Origin: Rhizobium skierniewicense
GTDB lineage: Bacteria; Pseudomonadota; Alphaproteobacteria; Rhizobiales; Rhizobiaceae
Length of the DNA: 64,000 nucleotides
NCBI RefSeq assembly: GCF_014196515.1
Contig: NZ_JACIDV010000001.1
Span: 186,001-250,000, forward strand
Reading direction: 5' to 3'
How positions within the stretch are numbered: the stretch's first letter is position 1; every line of letters starts with the position of its first letter. The translations under genes were made by a program, and so were the position numbers. The notes below the pieces were generated by a model, which did no database searches, had not been told where the DNA came from, and worked only from the letters and a program-made list of their open reading frames with translations. Below, piece by piece: positions 17,339 to 26,426 of this stretch.

Positions 17339-18900
17339 GTGGTCTCCTTGCCGGTCTCGCCCTCAGCCGCCACATGGGCCCAAGGGCTGTAGGGGTGCGC
17401 CTGGCCGACATGCATGCCGTCGCTTCTGATCATCACGGCCGACGGGATCGCGAAATTGACCGGGTAGAGTGCGTTGTCGACAATCTCCACCGGGTAGTGT
17501 TCGGATACGGCAGCGGCGATGTCGTCGGCATCGCGCTGGTCGATCTTGATTGTCGGCGTGCTGCTGTCGATGCGGGGGCGATGAAATGCCTCTTCAAGCG
17601 TCAACCCGTAATCGACAACGTAGGACACAAGCTGCGTCAGCGCCGGGAAAATCTGTCGACCACCCGCGGCACCGATGGCCATGAATGGCTGTCCATCCTT
17701 GCGCAGCACGAGCGGGCACATATTGGCAAGCGGCTTCACACCTGCGGCGATGGAGTTCGGGTGGCCCGGACGCGGATCGAACCACATCATGCCGTTGTTC
17801 ATCAAAAACCCGGTTTCCGGCAGGGCGACCTTCGATCCGAACCGCGACAGAAGCGTGTTTGTCAGCGAGACCATGTTCCCTTCCGCATCGACCACGCTGA
17901 TATGGCTCGTGCAATCGCCATCCGGTGTCGCCGCTTGTCCCATTGTGATCAGCCGTTTCCGATAGGACGTGCGTGCGGCTGTGGCATAGGCAACGGCGGA
18001 CGCCGCATTCGGCATCTCGTTAACCACAAGAGAACTTGCAAGCAATTCCATAGCCTCGATGAAGCTGGGTCCGCCGCTCAATCCTGGTATCACGTTGATT
18101 TCGAACCCTCGATAATCCATCGTCTTCGGTTCGACCCAACGCGGCTGATAGGAGGCCAAATCTTCCATATCTATGGGCGATCCACCCGCGTTCAGGTCAC
18201 GCACAAGACTTGCAGCGATATCGCCGTCATAAAAGTCACGCGCCCCCGCTTCTGCCAGCCTTCGCAGAACCTTGACCTTGGCATTCATGGGGCGGTGAAC
18301 ATCTCCGGCGCGATCCGATGTCCGGGGTGGCTTCCCGTTTTCCAGGAAAATATCAGATGTCGTCGGGAATCTCGACAGAGTTGCCCATTCGGTCGCGATA
18401 CAGAAACAGGCAAACCAGTCCATCAGCAGACCGCGCTCGGCATGCTCGATAGCCGGGGCCAGCGCCTCCGCCCAGCTTAATGTTCCAAAGCGCTTGAGTG
18501 CTTCGGAGAAGCCTGCAATTGTTCCTGGGACGCAAATGGACCGATAACCAATGAGATTGGCGTCGTCTTTCACACCAGGCCAATTGAACCAGTCGCCACC
18601 CTGATCGCCAATGATCGGATAGTTTCCTGGATCCAGTTTGCGCGATGACTTCACGCCGAAATCCAGACCTTGGACATCACCCGTCTTGACATCGGCATAA
18701 AGCAGAAACCCACCTCCGCCAATGCCTGAAAGCCAAGGCTCCACAACACTCAGTACAAGGCCTGTGACGATTGCAGCGTCCATGGCGTTGCCGCCTCTTG
18801 CCAGAACATCTGCTCCCGCTTCTGCTGCAAAGCGGTTCTGGGCCGAGACGATGCCCGCGCGATTTTCGACGGAAGGCTTTTGTATTGTCCAGGTCTGCAT
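17335..18900 (-). CDS. Gamma-glutamyltransferase-family hydrolase without signal peptide
   Basis: A 521-residue Ntn-hydrolase of the gamma-glutamyltransferase family. The start at 18900 follows the deacetylase stop by four bases; an in-frame ATG at 18957 would overlap that gene. The large-subunit region has GGNAMDAAIVTGLVLSVVEP and SGIGGGGFLLY. The autocleavage site is CTSHISVVDAEGN, where the Thr before Ser-His matches the nucleophile. MNNGMMWFDPRPGHPNS and PLVLRKDGQPFMAIGAAGG follow. Canonical GGTs are exported, but no signal peptide is seen, so this one is probably cytoplasmic. Homologues without export include HpxW-type amidohydrolases. It may remove a gamma-glutamyl group or cleave another amide of the imported compound. 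Confidence 0.87.
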   Translation of the reverse strand: MQTWTIQKPSVENRAGIVSAQNRFAAEAGADVLARGGNAMDAAIVTGLVLSVVEPWLSGIGGGGFLLYADVKTGDVQGLDFGVKSSRKLDPGNYPIIGDQGGDWFNWPGVKDDANLIGYRSICVPGTIAGFSEALKRFGTLSWAEALAPAIEHAERGLLMDWFACFCIATEWATLSRFPTTSDIFLENGKPPRTSDRAGDVHRPMNAKVKVLRRLAEAGARDFYDGDIAASLVRDLNAGGSPIDMEDLASYQPRWVEPKTMDYRGFEINVIPGLSGGPSFIEAMELLASSLVVNEMPNAASAVAYATAARTSYRKRLITMGQAATPDGDCTSHISVVDAEGNMVSLTNTLLSRFGSKVALPETGFLMNNGMMWFDPRPGHPNSIAAGVKPLANMCPLVLRKDGQPFMAIGAAGGRQIFPALTQLVSYVVDYGLTLEEAFHRPRIDSSTPTIKIDQRDADDIAAAVSEHYPVEIVDNALYPVNFAIPSAVMIRSDGMHVGQAHPYSPWAHVAAEGETGKETT

Positions 18901-18904
18901 CAGG

Positions 18905-19807
18905 TCATTCCATATTTGTGCGGGTTTTGAACCCCGCCGGTATTTCGGCATCGACACGATATTTGTCGTGATTGGGCGAGTTCTTATGGTGGCTGGCTAT
19001 GTCTCCGACAGTGGCAACCCAGACATCTTTTTCCCGGGTTACGAGGTCGAGTAGCTTTTCGAGGAGATGGATTCGGTGCGCCCTGCCGGAAATCCAGTCA
19101 TGGACTGTCAGCATCAGCATGCCGCCATAACGGTGCAGGTTTTGCCACTCGTCACGCCATATCTCGAAGACGGCCTGAGGCGATGCAGGCGACCAGTTGT
19201 CGGCTCCCCCGCCTAGAAATTTGAAATAGATGGCGTCGTCGATCGCCCACTGCACCGGAACCTCAACGACATCTCCGATGACGTATGGATGATCAAAGCC
19301 CGACAGGGACGTATCGTACAGCCCGTGGCGCTGGATTTCAGCCAGCATATGAGGCGTCAATTCCCATGCAGGCGAGCGGAAACCGGCCGGTTTTATCCCA
19401 GTCTGGCGATGAAAAATCTCGAGTGATGTTTCGAGCGCCTGGGAAAACTCGTCGTCGCTCGTCTGCGAGACGATTTCATGAAAGTAGCCATGCAGACCGA
19501 TTTCGTGGCCGCGTTCGACGAATGCTGGCAACAGCTCAGGATAGTACTCGGCCACTGAACCCGGCACGAAAAAACTGCCTTTGATGTCGTATCGCTCCAG
19601 CAGGTCGAGAATGCGCCAGATACCAACACGTGGGCCGTAGCGCCGTTGCTCCAGTTGACCCAGATACCGCGGCGACGCGTCGTCCCGATTTTGCCACAGC
19701 CATGGAGAATCGGCATCGACATCGACAGAGAACGAGAACGCGCTTTTCTTGCCGTCGGGCCACTGATAATCGGGCCATGGGCCAGAGTTCTGCAAAAGAG
19801 GTGTCAA
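18905..19807 (-). CDS. NodB-fold polysaccharide deacetylase / PuuE-type allantoinase-like protein
   Basis: A 300-residue NodB-homology protein. Asp29/Asp31 (FSFSVDVDAD) and the metal pair His106 and His110 (GHEIGLHGYFHE) are present. FRSPAWELTPHMLAEI and MLMLTVHDWISGRAHR complete the barrel motifs. The subfamily with FSVDVDAD openings includes cytoplasmic C-N hydrolases such as PuuE allantoinase, and no signal peptide is seen. The start is TTG at 19807, in a four-base TTGA overlap with the SDR stop and with AGGAG six bases before it. It probably hydrolyses an amide or cyclic amide rather than a polysaccharide. Confidence 0.85.
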   Translation of the reverse strand: MTPLLQNSGPWPDYQWPDGKKSAFSFSVDVDADSPWLWQNRDDASPRYLGQLEQRRYGPRVGIWRILDLLERYDIKGSFFVPGSVAEYYPELLPAFVERGHEIGLHGYFHEIVSQTSDDEFSQALETSLEIFHRQTGIKPAGFRSPAWELTPHMLAEIQRHGLYDTSLSGFDHPYVIGDVVEVPVQWAIDDAIYFKFLGGGADNWSPASPQAVFEIWRDEWQNLHRYGGMLMLTVHDWISGRAHRIHLLEKLLDLVTREKDVWVATVGDIASHHKNSPNHDKYRVDAEIPAGFKTRTNME

Positions 19808-20589
19808 AGTGCACTCCTCTTCTCCTGAAAGACCGTCATGACCCCCGCGGAGTTGCCGCCGTCTACAGTCAGAGTAGCACCGGTGACGTAGGCTGCCTTG
19901 TCGCCCGCGAGGTAAAACAGCGCGTCTGTCACATCCTTGGCCGATGATGCCCTGCCCAGAGGGATGGTGTTGGTAACAGTATTCACATGGTCGTCGGTTA
20001 GTTTGCTGACAGCGCTGCCCGCCGCAAAGCCGGGTTCCAGGGCATTCACGCGAATTCCATATTCTGCCAATTCCAGAGAGAACCCCTTGGTCAAACGGTC
20101 AAGCGCTGTTTTCGACACGCAATACGGCACGACGGTACGGCGCATCTTGCGGGCCGCACCTGAGGAGATGTTGACGATATTGCCACGCACCTCTTCCTTG
20201 ATCATCAATCGAGCCATGCCACGCGTGATCGCGAAGGGAGCGCGCAGATTGATGTCGAAAATCTGATCCCATTCCGCGACATCGATATCCAGAAGGAAGC
20301 CGCTTGGGTAGATACCGGCGTTGTTCACGACAACATCCGGAGCACCCCAGTTTTTTCCAACAGCGTCCACAAGTCCCTGGATAGACTGCGCATCTGTGAG
20401 ATCGCAGGTGTGAACGAACGACTGTTCCGACAGCGTCAGCCGTGTAGCAAGTGCATCGAGTTCTGCTGTCCGGGCATCGGTGAGACACAGATGCGCACCC
20501 GCTGAATGGAGCGCCTCGACAATCCATTGACCGATGACGCCGCACGCACCTGTCACAACGACGCGTTTACCGGAAAAATCGCTACTCAT
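19804..20589 (-). CDS. Short-chain dehydrogenase/reductase
   Basis: A 261-residue SDR. The cofactor motif reads TGACGVIGQ, a slight departure from TGxxxGIG. NNAGIYPSG, the catalytic Ser in VNISSGAAR, and YCVSK (Tyr-x3-Lys) are intact. The C-terminus has ALFYLAGDKAAYVTGATLTV followed by DGG. It lies four bases after the permease gene and overlaps the deacetylase gene. It probably oxidises or reduces a hydroxyl or keto group of the imported substrate. The exact substrate cannot be read. Confidence 0.9.
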   Translation of the reverse strand: MSSDFSGKRVVVTGACGVIGQWIVEALHSAGAHLCLTDARTAELDALATRLTLSEQSFVHTCDLTDAQSIQGLVDAVGKNWGAPDVVVNNAGIYPSGFLLDIDVAEWDQIFDINLRAPFAITRGMARLMIKEEVRGNIVNISSGAARKMRRTVVPYCVSKTALDRLTKGFSLELAEYGIRVNALEPGFAAGSAVSKLTDDHVNTVTNTIPLGRASSAKDVTDALFYLAGDKAAYVTGATLTVDGGNSAGVMTVFQEKRSAL

Positions 20590-20593
20590 AGAA

Positions 20594-21463
20594 CTACCTC
20601 ATTTTGGGGTCGAAGCGATCACGAAGCTGGTCGCCGAGCATGTTGACGGAAAGGACGAGGAGAAACAGGCAGATGCCGGGGAACGTGGCGATCCACCAGG
20701 CGGTGGCCACATAATTGCGCCCCACGCTCAGCATGGCCCCCCAACTGGCGGTGGGTGGCTGGACACCCAGACCAAGGAAAGACAGCCCCGCTTCGAACAG
20801 CACCATCAAACCAAACTCCAGCGTAGCGACGACGATCAAAGCGCCCATGATGTTTGGCAAAACGTGCCGCAGAAGGACGTGCAGCGTACCGGCGCCCATG
20901 AAGCGCGATAACCGAACATAAGGCATATTGGCGACGGACAACGTCTGGCCATAGGCAACACGGGCGTAGCGTGGCCAGCGTGTCAGCGCCAGAACGATTA
21001 CGACATTGACGAGGCCGGGACCGAGGATCGCGACGGTGATGATGGCCAGCAGGATAGCCGGGATGGAAAGGAAGATGTCGGTCAGGCGCATGATGACTGT
21101 TTCGACCACGCCACGGGCGTAACCCGCGATCATTCCAAGCGCAGTGCCGACGATGCCGGAGAGAATGACAGACGAGAACGCAACAAAGAGCGATACGCGT
21201 GCGCCATATATCAGGCGGCTCAACAGATCGCGGCCAAGCTCGTCGCTGCCCAGTGCGTAAAAGACGTTGCGTGCGGTTGTGCCCGGGACTTTCAGGCGCC
21301 CCAGAAGATTTTGCGTGTTGGGATCATAGGGCGCTATGAGGGGTGCGAAAATGGCAGCCAGCACGAAGAGCGCCATGATGATGATGAAGGGCAGCGCCTT
21401 GAGATTGCGACGCAAACGTCTGGGGTTTGTGCGCGGAGATGCCGCCGATACTGCGCTGCTCAT
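20594..21463 (-). CDS. ABC transporter permease, DppC type
   Basis: A 289-residue permease. The ATG at 21463 overlaps the preceding permease stop (ATGA), which is better supported than a longer in-frame extension that overlaps that gene. YALGSDELGRDLLSRLIYGA is the DppC signature; the EAA loop reads VRLSRFMGAGTLHVLLRHV, and LSFLGLGVQPPTASWG is near the end. It works with the DppB-type permease and the two ATPases further down the operon. Confidence 0.92.
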   Translation of the reverse strand: MSSAVSAASPRTNPRRLRRNLKALPFIIIMALFVLAAIFAPLIAPYDPNTQNLLGRLKVPGTTARNVFYALGSDELGRDLLSRLIYGARVSLFVAFSSVILSGIVGTALGMIAGYARGVVETVIMRLTDIFLSIPAILLAIITVAILGPGLVNVVIVLALTRWPRYARVAYGQTLSVANMPYVRLSRFMGAGTLHVLLRHVLPNIMGALIVVATLEFGLMVLFEAGLSFLGLGVQPPTASWGAMLSVGRNYVATAWWIATFPGICLFLLVLSVNMLGDQLRDRFDPKMR

Positions 21464-22386
21464 CGCTTGATCTCCAGTCTGATGCGCGGATCGACAACGC
21501 TGTAGAGAACGTCTGCAAGGATGTTCAACGCGATGGTCACGAAAGCCCCCATGATGACGACGCCCTGCACGACCAAAAAATCTCGGGAAATGATCGACTG
21601 CACCGTGAGTTGTCCAAGACCCGGCCATGCAAAGACGGTTTCCACGATCACGGCACCTGCGAGAAGATTGGAGATTTCGAGGGCGGCGACGGTGATGACG
21701 GGTATGGATGCGTTTCTCAGAAGATGTTTGACCACCAGCCGCCCCATCGGCACGCCGCGGGCGCGTGCTGTCCTGACATAGTCCTTGGAAAGCTCATCGA
21801 TCAGGGCCGTGCGCGTGACACGGGCAAACGTCGCCATGCTGATCAGCCCCAAGGCAATGGACGGCAAGATCAGGTGTTCGAAACCGCCTGCCGATGACGG
21901 CGGAAGCCAGCCGAGTTTTACGGCAAAAAACATGATGAGCAGAATACCGCTCCAGAATGTCGGGAGGCTTTGCGCCGCCAGCACGACGCCGGCCAGAAAC
22001 ACGCTGACGGGATTTCGGTGAAACAGCGCCAGAAAGATTCCGACTGGAATACCGATGCCACAGGCCACGAAGAGTGCACCACCGGCGAGCATCAATGTGT
22101 AAGGCAATCTCGACGTGATGATATCGACAACAGGCACGTTCTGAATGATCGACCGCCCGAAATCGAACTGCATCAGATCCAGAAGAAAGGAAGCGTATTG
22201 AACGAGAAGCGGCCGGTCGAAGCCGAGGGAACGCCGCATCGCTTCGATATCCTGGAGCGATGCCGTTTCGGGTACCAGTAGAAAGGTCGGGTCACCCGTC
22301 AGACGCTGAAGAAAGAAAATCAGCGTCGTGACACCGAAAACCACGACCAAAGCCTCGCCGAGCCGTTTGATGAGAAAATGTTTCAT
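21460..22386 (-). CDS. ABC transporter permease, DppB type
   Basis: A 308-residue permease. It begins MKHFLIKRLGEALVVVFGV, has the DppB-type RSLGFDRPLLVQYASFLLDL, a conserved loop DYVRTARARGVPMGRLVVKH, and the family end DVLYSVVDPRIRL. It is 13 bp from the second binding-protein gene. Confidence 0.92.
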   Translation of the reverse strand: MKHFLIKRLGEALVVVFGVTTLIFFLQRLTGDPTFLLVPETASLQDIEAMRRSLGFDRPLLVQYASFLLDLMQFDFGRSIIQNVPVVDIITSRLPYTLMLAGGALFVACGIGIPVGIFLALFHRNPVSVFLAGVVLAAQSLPTFWSGILLIMFFAVKLGWLPPSSAGGFEHLILPSIALGLISMATFARVTRTALIDELSKDYVRTARARGVPMGRLVVKHLLRNASIPVITVAALEISNLLAGAVIVETVFAWPGLGQLTVQSIISRDFLVVQGVVIMGAFVTIALNILADVLYSVVDPRIRLEIKR

Positions 22387-22399
22387 GATGCTGCCAACA

Positions 22400-23905
22400 T
22401 CAGTCAGTCCACGTCATGCGGTTGAGGAACATGCTTTCATTCGGCGTCGGCTTCCATTGCAGCTTGTTCGAAGCACCGTAGATGATCGCTGCCTGATAAA
22501 GCGGGATCAGGTAATTCTTGTCCGTGTTGATCTGCTGCACGGTTTTGTAAAGCTCCAGCCGCTTGGCCTCATCGAGCGTCTGGCGCGCGGCGACCAGCGC
22601 GTCATCAATCGATTCGTCGCCTGCGGTGGCCCAGCCACTGGTGGAGTTGAGAGTGGGGAAGAGAATGCCATCGGCATCCTGACAGGCACAGGACCACCGG
22701 CTGAAAGCCATTGCCGGGACGGTCGCAGGCCCGCCCTGCATCTGCTTCAACCAGCTTGCCATGTCTGTCATCTGGATCTGCGCATTAAGCCCCACATCGG
22801 TGAGCATCTGCTGCAATGCCTGCACGACACGCTGGTCATAGACCGGTGACGTCAAAAGCGGGATTGGCTGGGTTGCCGCAGCACCGGCGGCGGCAATGAG
22901 TTCCTTGGCCTTTTCCGGGTCGTAAGGGGTGGAGGTCACACCTTCGACCCAGCCGAAATGCGCAGGGCTCATGAACTGATCGACTGGCCTATCATAGCCA
23001 CCGAGGATACCTTGGGTGATGCCCTCCTTGTCGATCGCATAGGCAACCGCCTTGCGAAGGTCGGGATTGTCCATCGGGGCCTTCTGCGCATTGAAAGCAA
23101 AGTAGGCGACCCGTTCGGTCAGTACAGATAGCGCCTTGCCACTGGTCGAGCCTTCAAGCTGGGCGGCCAGATCGGAATCGAGCGTGACGACGAGATCGGC
23201 AGCGCCGGCCTGAATATTGGCAAGGCGCGTCGCCGCGTCCGGGACAGCACGGAATGTGACCTCCTTGAACGGTCCCTTGTTACCCCAGTAATCCGGATTG
23301 GCCTCGACAACGACTGCAACGCCGCGATCCCAGCGCTTGAATTTATAAGGCCCGCTGCCAACTGGATTGAGATTGAAAGCGTCCTTGCCGACTTTTTCGA
23401 CCGTCTCCTTCGGCAGCACCGAAAGTTTTACCAACTGCGCCAGCAGGGCCGGATACGCACCGTCTGTCGTCAGCGTGACCTTAGACGGGCCCGTCACCTC
23501 TGCATTCACGATCTTGTTGAACTGGCTCAGCTGTGGGCTTGCAAAAGCTGGATCGATGATCCGCTTCACGCTGAAGACCACATCTTCCGGGGTCAGCTTC
23601 TGGCCATTGTGAAAGGTCACATCGTCACGAATGGTGAACTCGATTTTCGTATCGGACAGATACGTCCACTCGGTTGCCAGCTGCGGAACGATCTTGCCGT
23701 TATCGTCGCGTGTGACGATATTGTCGAAGATGTTTCGGTAGACGAAATAGCTGTCTGGGTTCCATTGCAAGTGCGGATCAAGCGACGAGGGTTCGTTCAC
23801 CAGGTTGACCGTAAACATATCTTTTGCCATCGCAAACTGCAGGGTGGTCGTCGAAAGCAACCAACCTGCGGCCACGGCAAGCAATCCGTTCCTCATGCTC
23901 TTCAT
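22400..23905 (-). CDS. ABC substrate-binding protein, family 5 (paralogue 2)
   Basis: A 501-residue periplasmic binding protein with signal peptide (LLAVAAGWLL core, cleavage near FAMAKD). The family features LVNEPSSLDPHLQWNPDSYF, GSGPYKFKRWDRG and VRAVPDAATRLANIQAG-like segments are present. It is strongly similar along its whole length to the protein encoded just upstream (23987-25498), including the unusual RWSCACQD segment. This points to tandem duplication, with possible divergence of ligand range. AGGGA precedes the ATG. A GCCAGA-N5-TCTGGC dyad at 23951-23967 lies between the two copies. Confidence 0.92.
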   Translation of the reverse strand: MKSMRNGLLAVAAGWLLSTTTLQFAMAKDMFTVNLVNEPSSLDPHLQWNPDSYFVYRNIFDNIVTRDDNGKIVPQLATEWTYLSDTKIEFTIRDDVTFHNGQKLTPEDVVFSVKRIIDPAFASPQLSQFNKIVNAEVTGPSKVTLTTDGAYPALLAQLVKLSVLPKETVEKVGKDAFNLNPVGSGPYKFKRWDRGVAVVVEANPDYWGNKGPFKEVTFRAVPDAATRLANIQAGAADLVVTLDSDLAAQLEGSTSGKALSVLTERVAYFAFNAQKAPMDNPDLRKAVAYAIDKEGITQGILGGYDRPVDQFMSPAHFGWVEGVTSTPYDPEKAKELIAAAGAAATQPIPLLTSPVYDQRVVQALQQMLTDVGLNAQIQMTDMASWLKQMQGGPATVPAMAFSRWSCACQDADGILFPTLNSTSGWATAGDESIDDALVAARQTLDEAKRLELYKTVQQINTDKNYLIPLYQAAIIYGASNKLQWKPTPNESMFLNRMTWTD

Positions 23906-23986
23906 GTTCGTTCCCTTTATACTCGAAGCTTTCTGCTTCTTTGAGCTGGCGCCAGATACGCTCTGGCAAGCGTTCGATACGGTGCC

Positions 23987-25498
23987 TCAATCGCTCCATG
24001 TCATGCGGTTCAGAAACAGGCTTTCATTCGGCGTCGGCGTCCACACGAGATGTTTGGAGGCACCATAGATTGCGGCCACCTGATAGAGCGGGATAACAGG
24101 GATATCGCTTCCTACCGTTTCATGCACCTTCCGGTAGTTTTCCAGACGCTTGCCTTCATCCAGGGTCGATCGCGCATCAGCCAGTTGCTTGTCCACAACG
24201 GGGTTGCGATAGGTCGACCAGCTGTTTTTGGAATCCAGCAAGGGGAATAGAACGCCGTCTACATCCTGACACGCGCATGACCAGCGACCGTAGCCCAGCA
24301 AGGACGCAGTTTCCGGCCCCCCCTGAGAGCGCTTCAAATAGGTCGCCATATCCGTCATCTCGATTTCGACGTTGAAGCCGACATCAGACAGCATCTGCTG
24401 TATGGCCTGGACCACACGTTGATCGAAGACTGGTGCTGTTGCAAAATTGATTTTCGCCTTCGCAGACTCTCCAGCCTCGGAGACGATTTTCTTGGCCTGA
24501 TCAGGATCGAATGCCGGACCTTTGATGCCGTCTACCCAACCGAAATGAACCGGTGTTGCCAGCTCGTCGACTGCCTTATCATGACCGCCGAGAATACCTT
24601 CGATCAGGCCTTCCTTATCAATGGCATGTGCAACGGCCTCTCTCAGTTTTACATTGTCAAAGGGAGGTTTCTGCGTATTGAGGCGCAGGTAAGCAACACG
24701 TTCCGTCAAGGCCGACAGCGTCGTTGCAGACGCAGAGCCTTCGAGCTGTGCCGCCAGATCCCCATCGAGCGTGACGCCGAGGTCCGATGTTCCAGCCTGA
24801 AGATTGGCCAATCTGGTGGAGGCGTCGGGCACAGCCCTGAAAGTTGCCTTTTCAAATTTTCCTTTTTCACCCCAATAGGCGTCATTGCGCGCAAGGGTGA
24901 CGGAGACGCCACGCTGCCACGCTTCGAACTTGTAGGGCCCGCTGCCTATCGGCTGAAGATTGAACGCATCTTTGCCCACACGCTCGACAATGGCCTTCGG
25001 AACGACGGACAGCTTGACAAGCTGGGCAAGCAATGCCGGATACGGGCCGTCCGTGGTCAACGTAACGGTATCCTGGCCGGTCACTTTCGCGTCCAGGATT
25101 TTGTTGAACTGACCAAGCTGCGGACTACCGAATTTCGTGTCGGTGATACGCTTGACGCTGAAGGCCACATCGTCGGCAGTCAGCTTGGAACCATCGTGAA
25201 ATACGATATCATTGCGTATCTTGAACTCGATTTCCGTATCGGAAAGATATTTCCACTCCGTGGCAACCTGCGGGATGATCTTGCCAGCATCGTCACGTGT
25301 GACCAGATTGTCGAAAATATTTCTATAGACGTAATAACTGTCCGGATTCCATTGCACGTGTGGGTCCAGCGACGAAGGCTCGTTGACCAGATCGATCGTC
25401 AGGCTGTCTTTTGCCAGCGCAGGTGTCACCAATGGCGCTGTCAGAAGAAAGGCGCCAAAGACTGAAACCAGTAGTTTTTTACCCAAAGAATTGGTCAT
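23987..25498 (-). CDS. ABC substrate-binding protein, family 5 (paralogue 1)
   Basis: A 503-residue periplasmic binding protein, the first transport gene of the operon. The signal peptide has the core LLVSVFGAFLLTAPLV and an ALAKD cleavage site. LVNEPSSLDPHVQWNPDSYY, VATEWKYLSDTEIEFKIRND and GSGPYKFEAWQRG mark the family. Its ATG overlaps the gntR stop (ATGA), so regulator and transporter are coupled. It resembles the neighbouring copy over the full length. Confidence 0.92.
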   Translation of the reverse strand: MTNSLGKKLLVSVFGAFLLTAPLVTPALAKDSLTIDLVNEPSSLDPHVQWNPDSYYVYRNIFDNLVTRDDAGKIIPQVATEWKYLSDTEIEFKIRNDIVFHDGSKLTADDVAFSVKRITDTKFGSPQLGQFNKILDAKVTGQDTVTLTTDGPYPALLAQLVKLSVVPKAIVERVGKDAFNLQPIGSGPYKFEAWQRGVSVTLARNDAYWGEKGKFEKATFRAVPDASTRLANLQAGTSDLGVTLDGDLAAQLEGSASATTLSALTERVAYLRLNTQKPPFDNVKLREAVAHAIDKEGLIEGILGGHDKAVDELATPVHFGWVDGIKGPAFDPDQAKKIVSEAGESAKAKINFATAPVFDQRVVQAIQQMLSDVGFNVEIEMTDMATYLKRSQGGPETASLLGYGRWSCACQDVDGVLFPLLDSKNSWSTYRNPVVDKQLADARSTLDEGKRLENYRKVHETVGSDIPVIPLYQVAAIYGASKHLVWTPTPNESLFLNRMTWSD

Positions 25499-26298
25499 TG
25501 CTCAGTACCCTTATCTTTAGAAGTCAATGGAGCTGCATGCCGTCGTGGCGCCGTAACGTGATCGATAGAAAGCTCGCCGCCCATCGTAGCGACGCCTGTG
25601 ACATCGGTCAGTGAAGATGCAAATGTGCGAGACCGCAGCATGCGGCCGACAATGTATTCCCGGAACCGTGAAACCTCTTGCAAGAGGAGGCTGCGTGCGG
25701 CGGGCTCGTCGCCGCTTTCCAGAAGATCGACCAACTGCGTGCGCGAAGATGGAGCGTAAACCGGCTGCCCGGCCTCAAAATATGAGAGCAGTCTGGCGGA
25801 ATGATCAAGGGCGCCATTTACCCACTGCGCTATGATTTCGCCGCGCCTCTTTGACAGCAAATTGAGAAATGAACGATCAAGGGCTCTCGAAGCGACAACG
25901 GCCTCGGCCTCTGTGCGGCCGGCCAACGCATCAAGCTGAGACGAAATTATCCTGAGATGTCTCAAATCCTGCTGCGTGACGAGACCTGTCGCAAGTTGCG
26001 GTTCTACAACACATCGCGCTTCCAGAACATCGCCAATCGCCGCGCCGGTAATCGGCGCAACTTGCCAGCCATTTCTTGGGATCGGAGAGATGAACCCCTC
26101 CACCTCCAGTTTTGCAAAGGCATGGCGCACTGCGGCCCTGCCCAAGCCGAACCGGTCAGACACATCAGCCTCTGACAAGGACTCTGAAGGGCAGAGTTCA
26201 CAGTCAATCAAGGCGCGCCTGAGGCGCTTGAGAGCAAAGGCATTCTTGCCCTCAGGTTGCAGGATCGAATGGGTGAGTGGCGAGGACTGATCTAGCAT
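25495..26298 (-). CDS. GntR-family regulator (FCD type)
   Basis: A 267-residue regulator. The ATG at 26298 is preferred over one at 26352 because the extra 18 residues show no homology and the promoter-like repeat would lie inside. The winged helix is LRRALIDCELCPSESL, then VSDRFGLGRAAVRHAFAKLE, then VEGFISPIPRNGWQV. An all-helical FCD-type effector domain follows. It is the first gene of the operon and is translationally coupled to the binding protein, so it probably regulates the whole unit. Direct repeats ATTTCACAA at 26324 and 26346 are candidate binding sites. Confidence 0.88.
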   Translation of the reverse strand: MLDQSSPLTHSILQPEGKNAFALKRLRRALIDCELCPSESLSEADVSDRFGLGRAAVRHAFAKLEVEGFISPIPRNGWQVAPITGAAIGDVLEARCVVEPQLATGLVTQQDLRHLRIISSQLDALAGRTEAEAVVASRALDRSFLNLLSKRRGEIIAQWVNGALDHSARLLSYFEAGQPVYAPSSRTQLVDLLESGDEPAARSLLLQEVSRFREYIVGRMLRSRTFASSLTDVTGVATMGGELSIDHVTAPRRHAAPLTSKDKGTEQ

Positions 26299-26323
26299 AT
26301 GATCACGATATATTCGTTCTGAG

Positions 26324-26354
26324 ATTTCACAAGGTAAAAATTGACATTTCACAA
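26324..26354. promoter_or_regulatory. Candidate GntR sites: direct repeat ATTTCACAA x2
   Basis: ATTTCACAA occurs at 26324-26332 and again at 26346-26354, a spacing of 22 bp or about two helical turns. Both copies sit 26-56 bp upstream of the gntR start in an AT-rich stretch that would hold the promoter of the 11-gene operon. Binding is inferred. Confidence 0.4.
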
Positions 26355-26426
26355 AAGTAAATTGGAATTTTTATCTCGCTTTTCAAAACTGCGGGATGCC
26401 GGTGGGGCGCGCGGGCTATGCCTGAA

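Noticed and set aside
17374-18480. Long plus-strand open frame (368 codons) opposite the GGT-family gene
   Set aside because: It lies fully antisense to a gene with intact catalytic motifs, has no recognisable domain and reflects high-GC codon bias.
24419-25465. Plus-strand open frame of 348 codons opposite a binding-protein gene
   Set aside because: Antisense shadow; Cys/Arg-rich product with no domain or ribosome site.
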